From Mycoplasma haemofelis str. Langford 1 (GTDB lineage: Bacteria > Bacillota_I > Bacilli_A > Mycoplasmatales > Mycoplasmoidaceae): a stretch of 64,000 nucleotides of DNA. This document shows positions 22,603-33,008 of the stretch, one piece after another. A program made the position numbers and the translations under genes. The DNA is taken from positions 806,001 to 870,000 of the forward strand of contig NC_014970.1 in assembly GCF_000200735.1 (NCBI RefSeq), given 5' to 3'. The stretch's first letter is position 1. Every line of letters starts with the position of its first letter. The notes below the pieces were generated by a model. It saw only the letters and a list, made by a program, of their open reading frames with translations, made no database searches and was not told the origin of the DNA.

Positions 22603-24408
22603 CTAAACCCCTAAGTCTTCTCCTTTTCACTTAAGCATATCCTGATTCAAGAACTGAGCCTTAGGCCCCATAATCATCTGAACATGGTTATCTCCCACTC
22701 ATTTAACAGCTAGCACTCCTGAGGATTTAAGAGTAACCTCATTAACTTTGCTCCTGTCGATGATGTCGTATCTCAATCTTGTTGCACAGTTAATCATCTT
22801 ACCGATGTTATCTCAACCACCAAGAGCTATAGCGATGGTTCTTACAGGCTCAGGAACTTTAGATTTAGGCTCTTCAATCTCTTGCTTACCTTCAACAGCT
22901 AACACAGGTTCAACTGGTTCTCTTCCTGGAGTAGGGATGTTGTATTTGGAGATGGACAGAAGGAAGATCCAGTAGTAGAAAGGAGCCAACATGAATCCAA
23001 CGAATAGCACGTTTTCTGGTTTTGTACCTTTAGCCATAGGAATAATACCCATCAGAACGAACTCTATAAATCCACCAGAGAACACAGAAGGGATGTGAGA
23101 TCCTAATACGTTCATAAGAGCGAAGGCTGCACCACATAGGACAGCATGGCAGTAGTAGAACAGTTTAGGAGCGCAGAATAAGAATGTGAATTCTAGGGGC
23201 TCAGTAATACCCATCAAGAAACAGTTCAGAATCGCCGGAACTAGAACCGCAGAAGCCTCTTTTCTTCTGTCTTCACGAGCTTCAAGAAGCATAGCAATAC
23301 CGGCACATGGAAGGCCGATTTGCATCACAGGGTATTTACCAGAGGTAAATCTACCTACATTAACTCCTTGTTGTTTTAGATATTCGAATACCTTTGTACC
23401 TGTACCTGTACCTGTACCTGTAACTGTATCAGATGGGAGAGCTATAACTGAAGCTCCAATGAAGGAATCACCAGCCCACATGGTTGATGCCAACTTACCT
23501 TCCTTCAGCTGATTCAATATGCTGGTTGCAGTTGCACTACTATCAGTTACTGGATTATTGGAGTTGGTCAAGGAGTTGGTCAAGGAGTTGGTCAAGGAGT
23601 TGGCAACATCACCACCCAAAGAGGAATACCAGAAAGGAGCGTAGAAAGTGTGGTGCAGCCCAAAAGGAAGCAGACTTCTCTCTAAAAATCCAAACAAGAA
23701 GGAATCAACTCCACCAGGAGCTTTAGCCATCCATTGTCCAGCAATACTTATCCCATTACCTATCCAAGGCCAGAACACCAAGAATTGAAGACCAAAGTAG
23801 ATTCCACCTACAGAGGCTGCTAAAGGAAGGAATCTCTTACCAGAGAAGAAAGATAGATAAGTGGGCAGATTTACATCTGATCAATCCCTCTTTAAATAGG
23901 GCATCAAGACAGCACCTATTACTAGAGATCCAAATACAGAGGTATTAAGAGAGGTTATACCTAGAGTCTTACCAACTAGGAATTTACTGTTCCTTCCCCA
24001 ATTCGGGAAAAGGATAATTCATTCGTTGTTGTTGTTGTTGTTGGAATAAATAAAGTTACCTTGAACCTCTAAGAAAGAGAGATAGGATATGATTGCCCCT
24101 CAAATATAGAGGGGATCATTACCACAGAAGGCGACCGTAAATGCTACACAGAATAAAAGAGGAAGAGCTTGTAATATCGGAAAAGAAAGAGATTTAGCTA
24201 GACCACCTAGCTTCTGAATGCCTTGATTCTGAGAGATACTCTCTACAAATCCACCTAATGATAAGAATAGGGTGGTGATGGCCAGTGTGGAAATCGGAAG
24301 CATGAAAGCTCCAGATATTCCAGAAAGAACAAGCTTTACTTTGTTCCTAAGTGCAGGGGAAGACGGTTCCCTCGCTTCGTAAACCTGACCCGCTTCGATT
24401 GAAACCAT
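22603..24408 (-). CDS. ptsG: PTS system glucose-type EIICB component
   Basis: 601 aa. Transports and phosphorylates hexose with phosphate from HPr/EI. Multi-pass EIIC domain (about 15-470) with S-F-L-F-G-F-L-E-R-S-L-L-P-F-G-L-H-H and G-I-T-E-P-L-E-F-T-F family segments, a Pro/Glu-rich linker, then EIIB with the phosphorylation site in N-C-A-T-R-L-R at Cys541. No EIIA domain is fused. Three repeat tracts (poly-Asn, Leu-Thr-Asn-Ser, Gly-Thr) fall in predicted loops. A heptamer repeat lies at the start codon. Confidence 0.93.
23395..23418. repeat. Hexanucleotide tandem repeat (TGTACC)x4 in ptsG
   Basis: Four perfect units, then a TGTAAC variant. Encodes alternating Gly and Thr in a loop of EIIC. 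Confidence 0.88.
23561..23603. repeat. 12-base tandem repeat x3.5 in ptsG
   Basis: Unit GAGTTGGTCAAG, three full copies and a partial one. Encodes the tetrapeptide Asn-Ser-Leu-Thr repeated in a loop of EIIC. Confidence 0.88.
24025..24042. repeat. (GTT)x6 tract in ptsG
   Basis: Encodes a run of Asn in the N-terminal part of EIIC, in a predicted loop. Confidence 0.85.
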
Positions 24409-24410
24409 TA

Positions 24411-24438
24411 ATTTCTAATTTCTAATTTCTAATTTCTA
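24411..24438. repeat. Heptamer tandem repeat (ATTTCTA)x4 at the ptsG start
   Basis: Four perfect 7-base units end two bases before the ptsG start codon (minus-strand reading TAGAAAT). A purine-rich Shine-Dalgarno site is absent. The 24409-24479 region is also the shared upstream region of the plus-strand operon at 24480. Confidence 0.9.
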
Positions 24439-24479
24439 CGTTCCAATGATCATTTAGACGAGATATTAAGGAACATGAA

Positions 24480-25322
24480 ATGATATCCATTCAAGACTAT
24501 AAGCTCACTATAGAACCTTTCTTATACCAACTAAAAATAAAAGGACGATATGAGATAAGCACTTCCACCCCACTAACAACGAAATCCATATTTGCTAACT
24601 ACAGATTTCCTAACCAGTTAATAAAGAAGTTGTATCTCATTAAATCCAAAGATCCATGCAAGCGTTCCATAAATGAAGGACTATTCTGTCAAGTATACGA
24701 GAATATAGGATATCTTAACCTAGCCTCCGACTCCTATTTTAAAAGAGAAATCAAAAGTTACGAAGAAGTACCTATAGAAATAACATTCGACTTAGACACA
24801 ACTAATTTTAATCCAAGCCCGTCACTAATTGACGAAACTAATCTATTATCTATAGGTACTTACCTCAGATACAAGAATAGCTTTTATATAGAGGGAGATA
24901 AGAATGTCAATAAGAGAGTTAAGATTCCCACTTATCAAGTCATAGATAACGGGAATCATTATCAATCGTACGACCACATAGAATTCTCCATTTCGGAGAG
25001 TGCCAGAGGAAGTCTTATTTCGGTAAAGAAGAAAGATAATCTACTGATCAATAATGCTTCAATAGAGATCGGTGGAAGGAATATTCCAATAACCCAAAAG
25101 GAATCAAATGGATGGATCCATATCTCTCCCAAAAGCTTTGAAGATCTAAAAGGATCCGATTCCTTTAAAGGGAAGTTACTCCTTCTCTTCAAAAACCAAG
25201 GATACACATTCAATGTATCCAATAGCTATTCCTTAGATGAGAGGACAAGCCACTATAGAATCCAGCCCATATTCAAAGCCTTTCCTAAGAATTTAGGTGA
25301 ATTCAAAAGTGTGAGCTTTTAG
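24480..25322 (+). CDS. Hypothetical 280-aa protein
   Basis: Not recognised. 280 aa, ATG at 24480, no signal peptide or membrane segment, mixed beta-rich composition with many Tyr, Asn, Ser and Lys. No TGA codon. Codon use is richer in A at third positions than its paralog neighbours. The stop shares one base with the GTG start of the next gene, so the two are translated together. Confidence 0.8.
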   Translation: MISIQDYKLTIEPFLYQLKIKGRYEISTSTPLTTKSIFANYRFPNQLIKKLYLIKSKDPCKRSINEGLFCQVYENIGYLNLASDSYFKREIKSYEEVPIEITFDLDTTNFNPSPSLIDETNLLSIGTYLRYKNSFYIEGDKNVNKRVKIPTYQVIDNGNHYQSYDHIEFSISESARGSLISVKKKDNLLINNASIEIGGRNIPITQKESNGWIHISPKSFEDLKGSDSFKGKLLLLFKNQGYTFNVSNSYSLDERTSHYRIQPIFKAFPKNLGEFKSVSF

Positions 25323-25693
25323 TGAAGAAAGTAACTTCCCTCTTAACAAGCCTCAACTTCCCCTTCGTTCTCGGAACTACAATGGTGGGTAGTTATTCAT
25401 CACTCCCCGAGCAAGAAACCCTTCACTCCGAATTGCAAAGGATCTTTCTTTTTTCAGATGAAGAGGGGGAAGTTGATTACTTATTTAAGCATCATAGAAA
25501 GAGAAGGTACATAGATGAAAACAGACTTCGAGCTTCACTAACGAAGATTGTGAGAGATAAATTCAAAGATCGAGGGGAAGTGGGAGTCGGAAAGCTTTAT
25601 TACAAAATTTATAAAAATGGAGTCATTGAAACTGTTATACTTTGAGGTGTCTCAAACCAATTTTTCGATTACTTTAATTTTCTTTTGAGATAA
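25322..25693 (+). CDS. Hypothetical 123-aa protein
   Basis: Not recognised. GTG start at 25322 overlaps the previous stop by one base. With TGA as Trp it runs to TAA at 25691, 17 residues beyond a standard-code end. Possible short signal sequence (K-K-V-T-S-L-L-T-S-L-N-F-P-F-V-L-G), then a charged body with R-K-R-R-Y. Coupled to the 280-aa gene; perhaps they work together. Confidence 0.75.
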
Positions 25694-25702
25694 TTAATCT
25701 TT

Positions 25703-26122
25703 ATGTTTTCTCTTCCTCTCTTATCAGATTCTGGTGCTCAGGATTATGTAGCTGTAGTTGCAGCTATTCTTGGTGCTTGTTCCATCCTTTATGCTTTCCT
25801 TCCTACCGTAATTGGAACTTATAAAAGTAAGAATACTGTTGGTGTTAATACATTGATGTTCTTACTTCACTTAGGTTGTGGTTTGTGCTTCTTCTATGGT
25901 GCTTTATTTTTCTTTATTGAATCTCTAAATAAAAGTTGGCACTTGATTACTCAAGCATCTACGTTTATGTGTCTTAACTTTGTAACTACCATGGGGACTC
26001 TATATGTTCTTTTATTAAAAGATCAAAATAGAAAGGAGGCTAAGAAATATGGTATCTCAGAATTGGAGCATTACAATCAATACTGTAGAGCTTACTCCGA
26101 TTCTAAATCTGCATCTAATTAG
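25703..26122 (+). CDS. PQ-loop / SemiSWEET-like membrane protein 1
   Basis: 139 aa, about four membrane segments. The stretch L-P-T-V-I-G-T-Y-K-S-K-N-T-V-G-V-N resembles the PQ-loop pattern P-x2-x-x-x-Y-K-(T/S)-K-(S/N)-T-x-G-(I/V)-(S/N), with Thr in place of Gln. SemiSWEETs are small sugar transporters that work as dimers. The next gene is a second copy five bases downstream. Codon use (GCT, GGT, CTT, ATT) differs from the neighbouring transporter genes. Substrate unknown. Confidence 0.6.
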   Translation: MFSLPLLSDSGAQDYVAVVAAILGACSILYAFLPTVIGTYKSKNTVGVNTLMFLLHLGCGLCFFYGALFFFIESLNKSWHLITQASTFMCLNFVTTMGTLYVLLLKDQNRKEAKKYGISELEHYNQYCRAYSDSKSASN

Positions 26123-26127
26123 TCGGT

Positions 26128-26523
26128 ATGTTTAACGATTCTTTCTTGGTACTTCTTTCAAGTTTAACTAATATTTCAACAGCTTTAAATGCAGTTGCTG
26201 CTTGCTTCTTATTTGTTGCTTTGATTACTCCTCTTATGGAGACTATAAAAACTAAGAAGACATTCTTCCTTCCCGTTCAATTCTATGTAGGATATGTTGC
26301 TGGTGCCTTCTTCCTATTGATAAATGCTATTGCTGGTATTATTGGAGGACACAACACACCTTTGTTTTGTGTCTTCTTAGTTGTTAATATTGTTGGGCTT
26401 TTAGCTAATGGTTACATGTACACAGTTAAAATGCAAAATGTTAATGCTGCTAAATCTAAGGGAATTAGCGAACAAGAATACTGAGAAACTGTTATCAAAC
26501 CTACTTTAGAAAATCAACAATAG
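26128..26523 (+). CDS. PQ-loop / SemiSWEET-like membrane protein 2
   Basis: 131 aa, a diverged copy of the preceding protein: same length, three to four membrane segments and the matching position I-T-P-L-M-E-T-I-K-T-K-K-T-F-F. Both end with a K-x-G-I-S-E polar tail. One TGA codon (Trp) near the C-terminus. Two unlike copies side by side suggest a heterodimer. Part of this gene is duplicated in the gap downstream. Confidence 0.6.
26325..26388. repeat. 64-base direct repeat, source copy inside gene
   Basis: Identical to 26541-26604. Lies within the second PQ-loop-like gene. It contains an inverted repeat GACACAA ... TTGTGTC. Confidence 0.92.
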
Positions 26524-26540
26524 TTTACCTACTTGTTAGG

Positions 26541-26604
26541 TGCTATTGCTGGTATTATTGGAGGACACAACACACCTTTGTTTTGTGTCTTCTTAGTTGT
26601 TAAT
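26541..26604. repeat. 64-base direct repeat, intergenic copy
   Basis: Perfect copy of 26325-26388, placed in the 115-base gap (26524-26638) before the ABC permease gene. Here the GACACAA/TTGTGTC hairpin could serve as a terminator or a leader structure. Confidence 0.92.
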
Positions 26605-26638
26605 TTAACTTACTAGTTTACTTCCCGTCCAAGATTGA

Positions 26639-27730
26639 ATGCAATTAGTTTCTTTTAACGAGCCTAGGGAAGAGAAGAAATCAAGCTTTATAGATTATCT
26701 ATTAATCGGTCTCTGTATAACTCTATTATTCTGCTCCCTAATATGGCTCAATGTCTTCTTCATCAATAAGTACTCAATAACTCCTAGAGAACTACTAACT
26801 GTACTCTTCTTTAATTACAGGAGATTCGATCAGAAAGAGGAGGTAGTAAATATTACTTCAGTACCACCAGTACAGAGAGCCATTTGAATATGTGGAGCTT
26901 CTATAGTGGCAGCCATTGCATTTGTGCTGTGTGGATCAGCAGTGCAGTCCTTAACTCAGAATCCTTTAGCAGATGCTACTACTCTAGGATTCATAGAGGC
27001 AACCATCTTCGGAATAATATGCATGAAAGGGCTGATGGGAGAGATAGTGGATTCCTCCTACTATCACATAGCCTATTTCCTATTTGCCCTACTAGGGGGA
27101 TTAATAACTCTCCTATTAATTAGTCACCTATTCAAGAAGCCACATCACAGAAATCAAAACCTTCAAATTATCTTTATAGGGCTGGTGATGAATATGCTTT
27201 TCAAAACTATTACCTACCTAATAAAGACCTCTAATGCTAATTCAGTAAATACAGCTTATGCTTTAGCTCTTGGTGGTGCAGAGAATATCTATGGCTTATA
27301 CACAAGACAGTTTGATGTCTTAAAGTGGTTATCCATAGCAATCATAATTCTCTTCTCTCTAGCGGTTCTATGTTCTAATAAATTCAATCTCTTTGAGTTA
27401 GGAGAAGAGCAAGCTAAGACTTTTGGGATTAATGTAAAGCTATTTAAATACTTTGGTTGTACTCTATCCTTACTCTCGGCCACTATAGCTATTGTATTAG
27501 TGGGTAATATTGCATTCTTAGGGTTAATATCCACACACATAGTAAGAAGTATCTTTCAAACTAGGAAATATCAAATAATAATCCCCGCAGCATCTGCCTT
27601 ATCTGGAGTACTAATACTATTAGGTGTACTTCTAAATTCACTAGTTCCCTATATCTCTTCCTCCATGTTCATCCTGTGACTGGGAGGAATTACACTTCTA
27701 TCTCTTACTCTTAGAAATAAAGAACTATAA
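26639..27730 (+). CDS. FecCD-type ABC transporter permease 1
   Basis: 363 aa, read through TGA as Trp. The family core G-S-A-V-Q-S-L-T-Q-N-P-L-A-D-A-T-T-L-G matches the FecCD/BtuC motif (G-x2-x-Q-x3-x-N-P-L-A-x-P-x2-L-G), with Thr where Pro is usual. Later segments L-G-G-A-E and G-N-I-A-F-L-G-L-I-S-T-H-I-V-R are also typical. About nine or ten membrane helices. Start ATG at 26639. Pairs with the second permease downstream. Known substrates are Fe3+-siderophores, haem or cobalamin; iron or haem would suit a red-cell parasite (inference). Confidence 0.88.
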
Positions 27731-27732
27731 AG

Positions 27733-28743
27733 ATGGAGTTATTCAATGAGCAGAGGAGGGATGATCCAAGTAAGTTAATAAGCTTATTTATAGTATTCAC
27801 ATGCGTATCCTTCTTAATGATATCTACCTTCCAATGAAGGTATGATTTCTCATCTAATATAGGAACGATAAGGATATGACAATATCTACTAGCTTTCTTT
27901 AGTGGGGGGGCTTTAGGAGTAGCTGGTTTGCTACTTCAGAAGTTAACTAAGAATGATCTAGCTGATATCTCAATATTAGGTGTAGGCTCTCTAAACCTAA
28001 TATTCATCATTCTCTTTATACTTGGGACTTATGATGGTACTCACGATGGATCAGCTAAATTAAGAAGCTACCTTCCCCTAATATCTATTGCTTCTTCGAT
28101 ATTAGGAACCTCCTTAATTTACAGCTTATCTAAGAATAATAACTGCGAGAAGTTCACAATAATAGGGATAGCCTTCCAATTCATATTTGAAGCTATCTCT
28201 GTAGTATTATCCAATCCTAAGATAGTAGAAGATAAAGATAATCAGGCAAGGATTAATTACGAGATTCAGAACTTTACTTATGGAAGATTCCCCAATGTAT
28301 CTGAACTCTCTAAGCTCTTTATATGAAGAGCTATGACCATATTATTCTGCATCGCCATATTCTTCATAATATCTGCAGTATATTTCTTCAGAAGGGAGAT
28401 AGATCTTCTGGAGATGAATGAAGAGTTAGCTAAGTTCTATGGAGTAAAGATTAAGAGGCTAAAGCTATTCCTATACCTATCCATCTCTCTACTGGTAGGT
28501 ATAGAGTCTGCAATGATAGGGAGCGTAGCTCTCTTGGGAATAGTCTCGGCTTCCTTTTCGAGACTTATATTTGGAAATAGAGCAACCATAAATATCCCTT
28601 CTTCCTTTATGGTTGGGGGGATACTAGTACTTCTGGCATCCTTCATATCCATTAACTTAAATCAAAATATCCCTATTGGCTTCCTATCTACTACCTTAAT
28701 CGCTCCTGCATTCCTATACCTGCTATTCAATAGAAGACAATAG
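27733..28743 (+). CDS. FecCD-type ABC transporter permease 2
   Basis: 336 aa, ATG at 27733, two bases after the first permease. Diverged from it: S-G-G-A-L-G-V-A-G-L-L-L-Q-K-L-T-K-N-D-L-A-D keeps the core Gln, Asn, Leu-Ala and Asp positions but has lost N-P. S-V-A-L-L-G-I-V-S-A-S-F-S-R matches the C-terminal conserved region. Its TAG shares the G with the GTG of the next gene. Confidence 0.83.
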
Positions 28744-30296
28744 TGCTCCCATATATAAAGAAGAATACTTCTTTATTCATACTCTCAATATCTCTCTTCC
28801 TACAGTTGGTGCTAGTAGGAGCACTATTCGTTAGCTATCTATGTAACTGACATGCATATACCCAACTAAAGAACGATACTAACCTATCCACATCTACCTT
28901 TAACTCGTACTCGTATATAGAGTTACTCAAGAACTCTGGGGAGAGTATGAGTACTCAGCATAACTTATCTCGTTTACATAAATGACAAGACAAGGAGCTT
29001 CCCAATCTGGTTAAGAAATTCTTTGGGATATCTGGAGGCTCCACTTCCTCCAATAGCTCTCCAGATGTAACTAACCTAACTTACTACTTCTGATGATTCA
29101 ATCTCCACCTACAGCTATCTATGGTTTATATAAGTCTCTTCATCTTCCTAAGCATACTAACCATTACCTCCTTCTTTAAAGCACTATGAAATAGCATTCT
29201 ACTATGCAGAGTATTCAACTTCTATAAGCTCCTAATATGCCTTATCCCCCTATGGGGATTCGTAATGGCTCATGCTTGGGAGCAAGAGCTCTTTGAGAGA
29301 GTGGATCCCCTTCTTAATAAACGATGTCTATCCTTACTTCGATCCAATGCCTACAAGTCATTCATGAAGTTAAGAGGTGTTAAGTATCCCTTTGAGTCTT
29401 CCTTTGGTAACTACCTACTATTAGTGGAGAATCTATATTTCTCTCCACTAATGAAGCACAGTACAACTAAGCACTTAAAGGATCAATATGCCCTTTTAAG
29501 AAATCATAGGGAAGTGGATGAAGGTAGTCATGTCTATACCAAGAAGCCTCTCTTTGGGGGGAAGGAGGAATATATCTTAAAGAATATAAATCTTGCAATC
29601 TCCAAGGGATCCTTCAATGTAATAATAGGACCCAATGGATCAGGTAAGACCACCTTAATCAAGACTCTTCTTAACTTAAATGAGAACTTTATGGGTAAGG
29701 TGATATGAAATGGTCAGTCTGTATCTAATATAAATAGAACTTCCTTTGCACAGAAGGTATCCTACATCCCTCAATTCTTAAGCATACATCAATCTCTCTC
29801 AGTTACCGATTACCTAAGCTTTGCTAGATATCCATATAGGAATAGTAATTCCAATAACGAGAAGAATGATGAATACGTAATTATGAAGGCCATCCGAGAT
29901 AGTGGATGCCTTCCTTTTGCTCATAAGAATCTAGATGAATTATCTGGAGGTCAAAAGCAGAAGATACTTCTTGCTAGTATCCTAGTACAAGAAGCTGATG
30001 TTATAGTTCTTGATGAGCCTACTTCCTTCCTAGATATTAAGAATCAACACCTATTCCTAGAATCCCTAAAGAACCTTAATAAGCGCGGGAAGACCATAAT
30101 CATGATCCTCCACGACTTACAGCAATCTATAAATTACGCCTCCAACCTAATAGTTATGAAAGATGGAGAGCTATATGCTTCTGGTACTCCTAAAGAAGTA
30201 GTAACTAAAGATATGCTTAGAGAAGTATTCTCCATTGATTGTCAACTATCTAACAACAATGGATATCTAGGTATAGAGGAGATTTATGCAATTTAG
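28743..30296 (+). CDS. ABC transporter ATPase with N-terminal membrane domain 1
   Basis: 517 aa from GTG at 28743, translationally coupled to the permease. Residues about 10-35 and 130-175 are hydrophobic, enclosing a polar Ser/Asn-rich segment of about 95 residues. The ATPase domain starts near 265: Walker A G-P-N-G-S-G-K-T from 296, signature L-S-G-G-Q-K-Q-K, Walker B V-I-V-L-D-E-P-T, D-loop F-L-D, switch H-D. FecE-type ATPases normally lack membrane segments, so the first 250 residues are unusual. Several TGA codons break the N-terminal part under the standard code. Confidence 0.85.
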
Positions 30297-31689
30297 TAAG
30301 TACGTAAGAGAGACTGGGAGATACTTTGCGGGATACTATGTGGACATGAGGCGATTAATATCGCTTACTAGATGACTCCACTATCTCTCTATTACCTGAA
30401 TAATAGCATTAGCGATAAGCATAGCTGGAGTCCAATTACTGAATCATAACTTCCCCCATCTCCACCTCACCAATCTCCAGATATTGATGGGAGATTATGA
30501 GTCCTATGTATCTAAGAGCTCATTAGATCAGAATAAACTCACTCTATTCGTTCCCTACGTAATCTTCATAAAAGTAGGAATGATAAGTGGAGCTGTCCTG
30601 CTTCTATGCATTCCCACAAAGATATGACTAGCTAATGCAACTGATATTCAGGATACTACTATGTGTGAGAAGATGAAGTCTAGAGTATTCTTAGATATAG
30701 CTTTCAATCCTATCTTCCCCCTATATGCTCACCTTAAATTCAAGAATAGGAACTTAGTTTATGCTGAGAGGAGACCTCTTCTATCCCTAGCTAAGGTTAT
30801 GAATAATCTCCTTAAGTATAAGAACTTCCCCAAGATCAAAGAAGGAGGGGCTTTAGTTAAGGTAAAGGGTCTTAGCTTTATGTATCATGAAGATAAGGGA
30901 CTATACCACCTCTTCCTTAAGACATTCTTTCCTAAATCCTATGAGAAGCATCTCCTAAAGGAGAATAGTAAGAGTAAATCAGAGGAGAGGAGCTTATCCA
31001 ATCTCCCCACTCTGAAGAATATAAATCTGAAGCTTGACGCTTCTAAATTCATCACCATCCTCGGATGCAATGGATCCAGTAAGACTACTTTTATAAAGGC
31101 TATTATCAATCTCTTTGAGAAGTACTCAGGAGAGATAGTTTGGATTACAGAGGACTTAAAGAATATCTCCCATAAGTCCTTCTATAGCAACGTATCCTAC
31201 ATAGCTCAGAATACCCTTATTCACAGTAAGATAAGCGTTTATGACTTCGTAGCTTGTGGTCTCTTTCCTTCAATGGGATTCTTCCAATTAAATTACTCCT
31301 CTGAGCATCCTCTAGTTCTGGAGAATTTAAAGAAGATGCATTTACTAGAGATGAGGGATAAGAATTTGGATTCCCTTTCTGGGGGGGAGAAGCAGAAGGC
31401 CATAATAGCCAGAGCTCTAACTCAGCAAACTAAGGTTATTATCCTAGATGAGCCTACTACTTATTTAGATATTAAGAATCAGTACTTAATTCTGAATATC
31501 CTTAAGAAGCTACAAAAGGAGGAAGGCAAGACTATTATTGCCATCCTTCATGACTTAAAGCAAGCTAAGCAGTTCTCCGATGAAATAGTGATATTAGATG
31601 ATGGAGCTGTATTTGCCTATGGAGAGACTCAGAAAGTTATGAATGCGGGGAATATAAGGAAGGTATTTGGAATTAACTACTCTATTTAG
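30286..31689 (+). CDS. ABC transporter ATPase with N-terminal membrane domain 2
   Basis: 467 aa, ATG at 30286, overlapping the previous gene by 11 bases. Same layout: membrane segments at about 26-48 and 85-112 around a short His/Asn-rich loop, then the ATPase. Walker A is G-C-N-G-S-S-K-T (260-267), with Ser265 instead of the invariant Gly before Lys. Signature L-S-G-G-E-K-Q-K, Walker B V-I-I-L-D-E-P-T and switch His are intact. It probably forms a mixed pair with the first ATPase. Its 3' end overlaps the array 2 gene F1 by 8 bases. Confidence 0.85.
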
Positions 31690-32359
31690 TACACCAGTCT
31701 TTAACTTGACTTAAAAGGAGGGAATTAGAGATCTCCTTACTCTTTAAATTAGTCTCGCATTGGTTCATAAAGGTATCTCATGCCTGCTGTCCCTCTTGAT
31801 TCTTCTGACCATCGAAACCCTGAAGCTTCCAAGCATCCTCACTCTTGTCCTTATTAGCTACTCTATAACTCTCTCAAGCCTTCTTCCATTCTGGAGAAGT
31901 AGCAGCTTCAGATTTAAGTAAAGGAGTCCTTCCTGATTCTTTAAGTAAATCGGAAATAAGGGTGTCCCTAGTACAATAATTAAGAACATCCCTGTATAGT
32001 TGGGAACTCTCAACAGCTCTCTTCTTGGAATTAGAGGAACAAGCATTCAGTAAGCTTTGGGAAGCTGCAGTTGAAGTTATCTCTGTAGTAATAGGGCTTC
32101 AATCCGATAACTGGAAAGTATCTTCTCCATTCTTCGCATTCTTATTTGCCTTCCTATAATCCTCCCAAGACTTTTTCCAATCGGCATCCTCCAAGGATTG
32201 GGAAGTTATAAGTCTCTTATCAGGATTCTTAGTCTTGATAAGCTCTGATATTAACTCTCCTTTATCTTCTAATAGTTTAGGAATTCCAATAGTTGCCCCA
32301 GTAGCAGCTGAAACTCCCCCTATTCCTGCTAGAGATTTAAAAAGTAAAGAATTAGCCAC
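31682..32359 (-). CDS. Two-module paralog F1
   Basis: 225 aa, GTG start at 32359 inside the end of G1. F-type N-terminus A-N-S-L-L-F-K-S-L-A-G-I-G-G, then I-P-K-L-L. Module 1: I-S-E-L-I, K-R-L-I, W-K-K-S-W-E-D-Y, F-Q-L-S-D-W, L-L-N-A-C, N-Y-C-T-R-D-T. Module 2: L-I-S-D-L-L, W-K-K-A-W-E-S-Y, A-W-K-L, F-M-N-Q-C, D-W-C-T-K. The clearest example of the internal duplication. Last gene of array 2. Confidence 0.92.
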
Positions 32360-33005
32360 CTGCTTTATCCTTAGTACAGAACTTTAAGGTATCCAAGTAA
32401 AGAGCTCCCTCTGCGTCATAAAAGGGCTTCTTGGCATTAGCTACACAAACATCCATAAATCCCGCAGAAGCCTTACTTTCTGAAGAGTAATTACTATCTC
32501 AGTCTCCTATTCCTCAAATATGATCTCCTTTTGCTGCTTTGCTATTTCTAGTATCGTTAATATATAACTTTCAAACAGTTACCCAATGACTCTCAGAACC
32601 GTTCCCTTTAGTTAATATCTCCTTATTTGGAGCCCTCTCCTTAATAAGATCACTTACTAAAGTATCTCTAGCACAGTAAGCTAAGAAGTCCTTGTATCCT
32701 TGAGAATCCTTTCCGGATACCTTGGATTCCAGCTTATTCTTGCAAGTAGTTCTGAAGATATCGGGAACATTAGAATCTGACTTCTTCAAATTCCAAATAT
32801 CTGAATTCTCTTTATATCTCTTCCAAGATTGAGTCCAATAATCAGACTCATCGGGAGATATAAGTCTCTTAGATAGATCCTTTGATAGCAAAGAGGAGAT
32901 AGATTCCTCTGAATTGGGAGAGAGTCCTTTAGCAGCAAGAGCTCCTAATCCTGCAGAAGCTGTTGCTCCTGCTGCAAACATAGGGATTTTTAAAGTTGGT
33001 GACAT
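32352..33005 (-). CDS. Two-module paralog G1
   Basis: 217 aa, ATG at 33005. S-P-T-L-K-I-P-M-F-A-A-G-A-T-A-S-A-G N-terminus. Module 1: I-S-S-L-L-S-K-D, K-R-L-I-S, W-T-Q-S-W-K-R-Y, I-W-N-L, F-R-T-T-C, A-Y-C-A-R-D-T. Module 2: L-V-S-D-L-I, W-V-T-V-W-K-L-Y, W-G-I-G-D-W, F-M-D-V-C, K-F-C-T-K-D-K. Its stop TAA lies within the GTG-GCT-AAT start of F1. Confidence 0.92.
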
Positions 33006-33008
33006 AGA

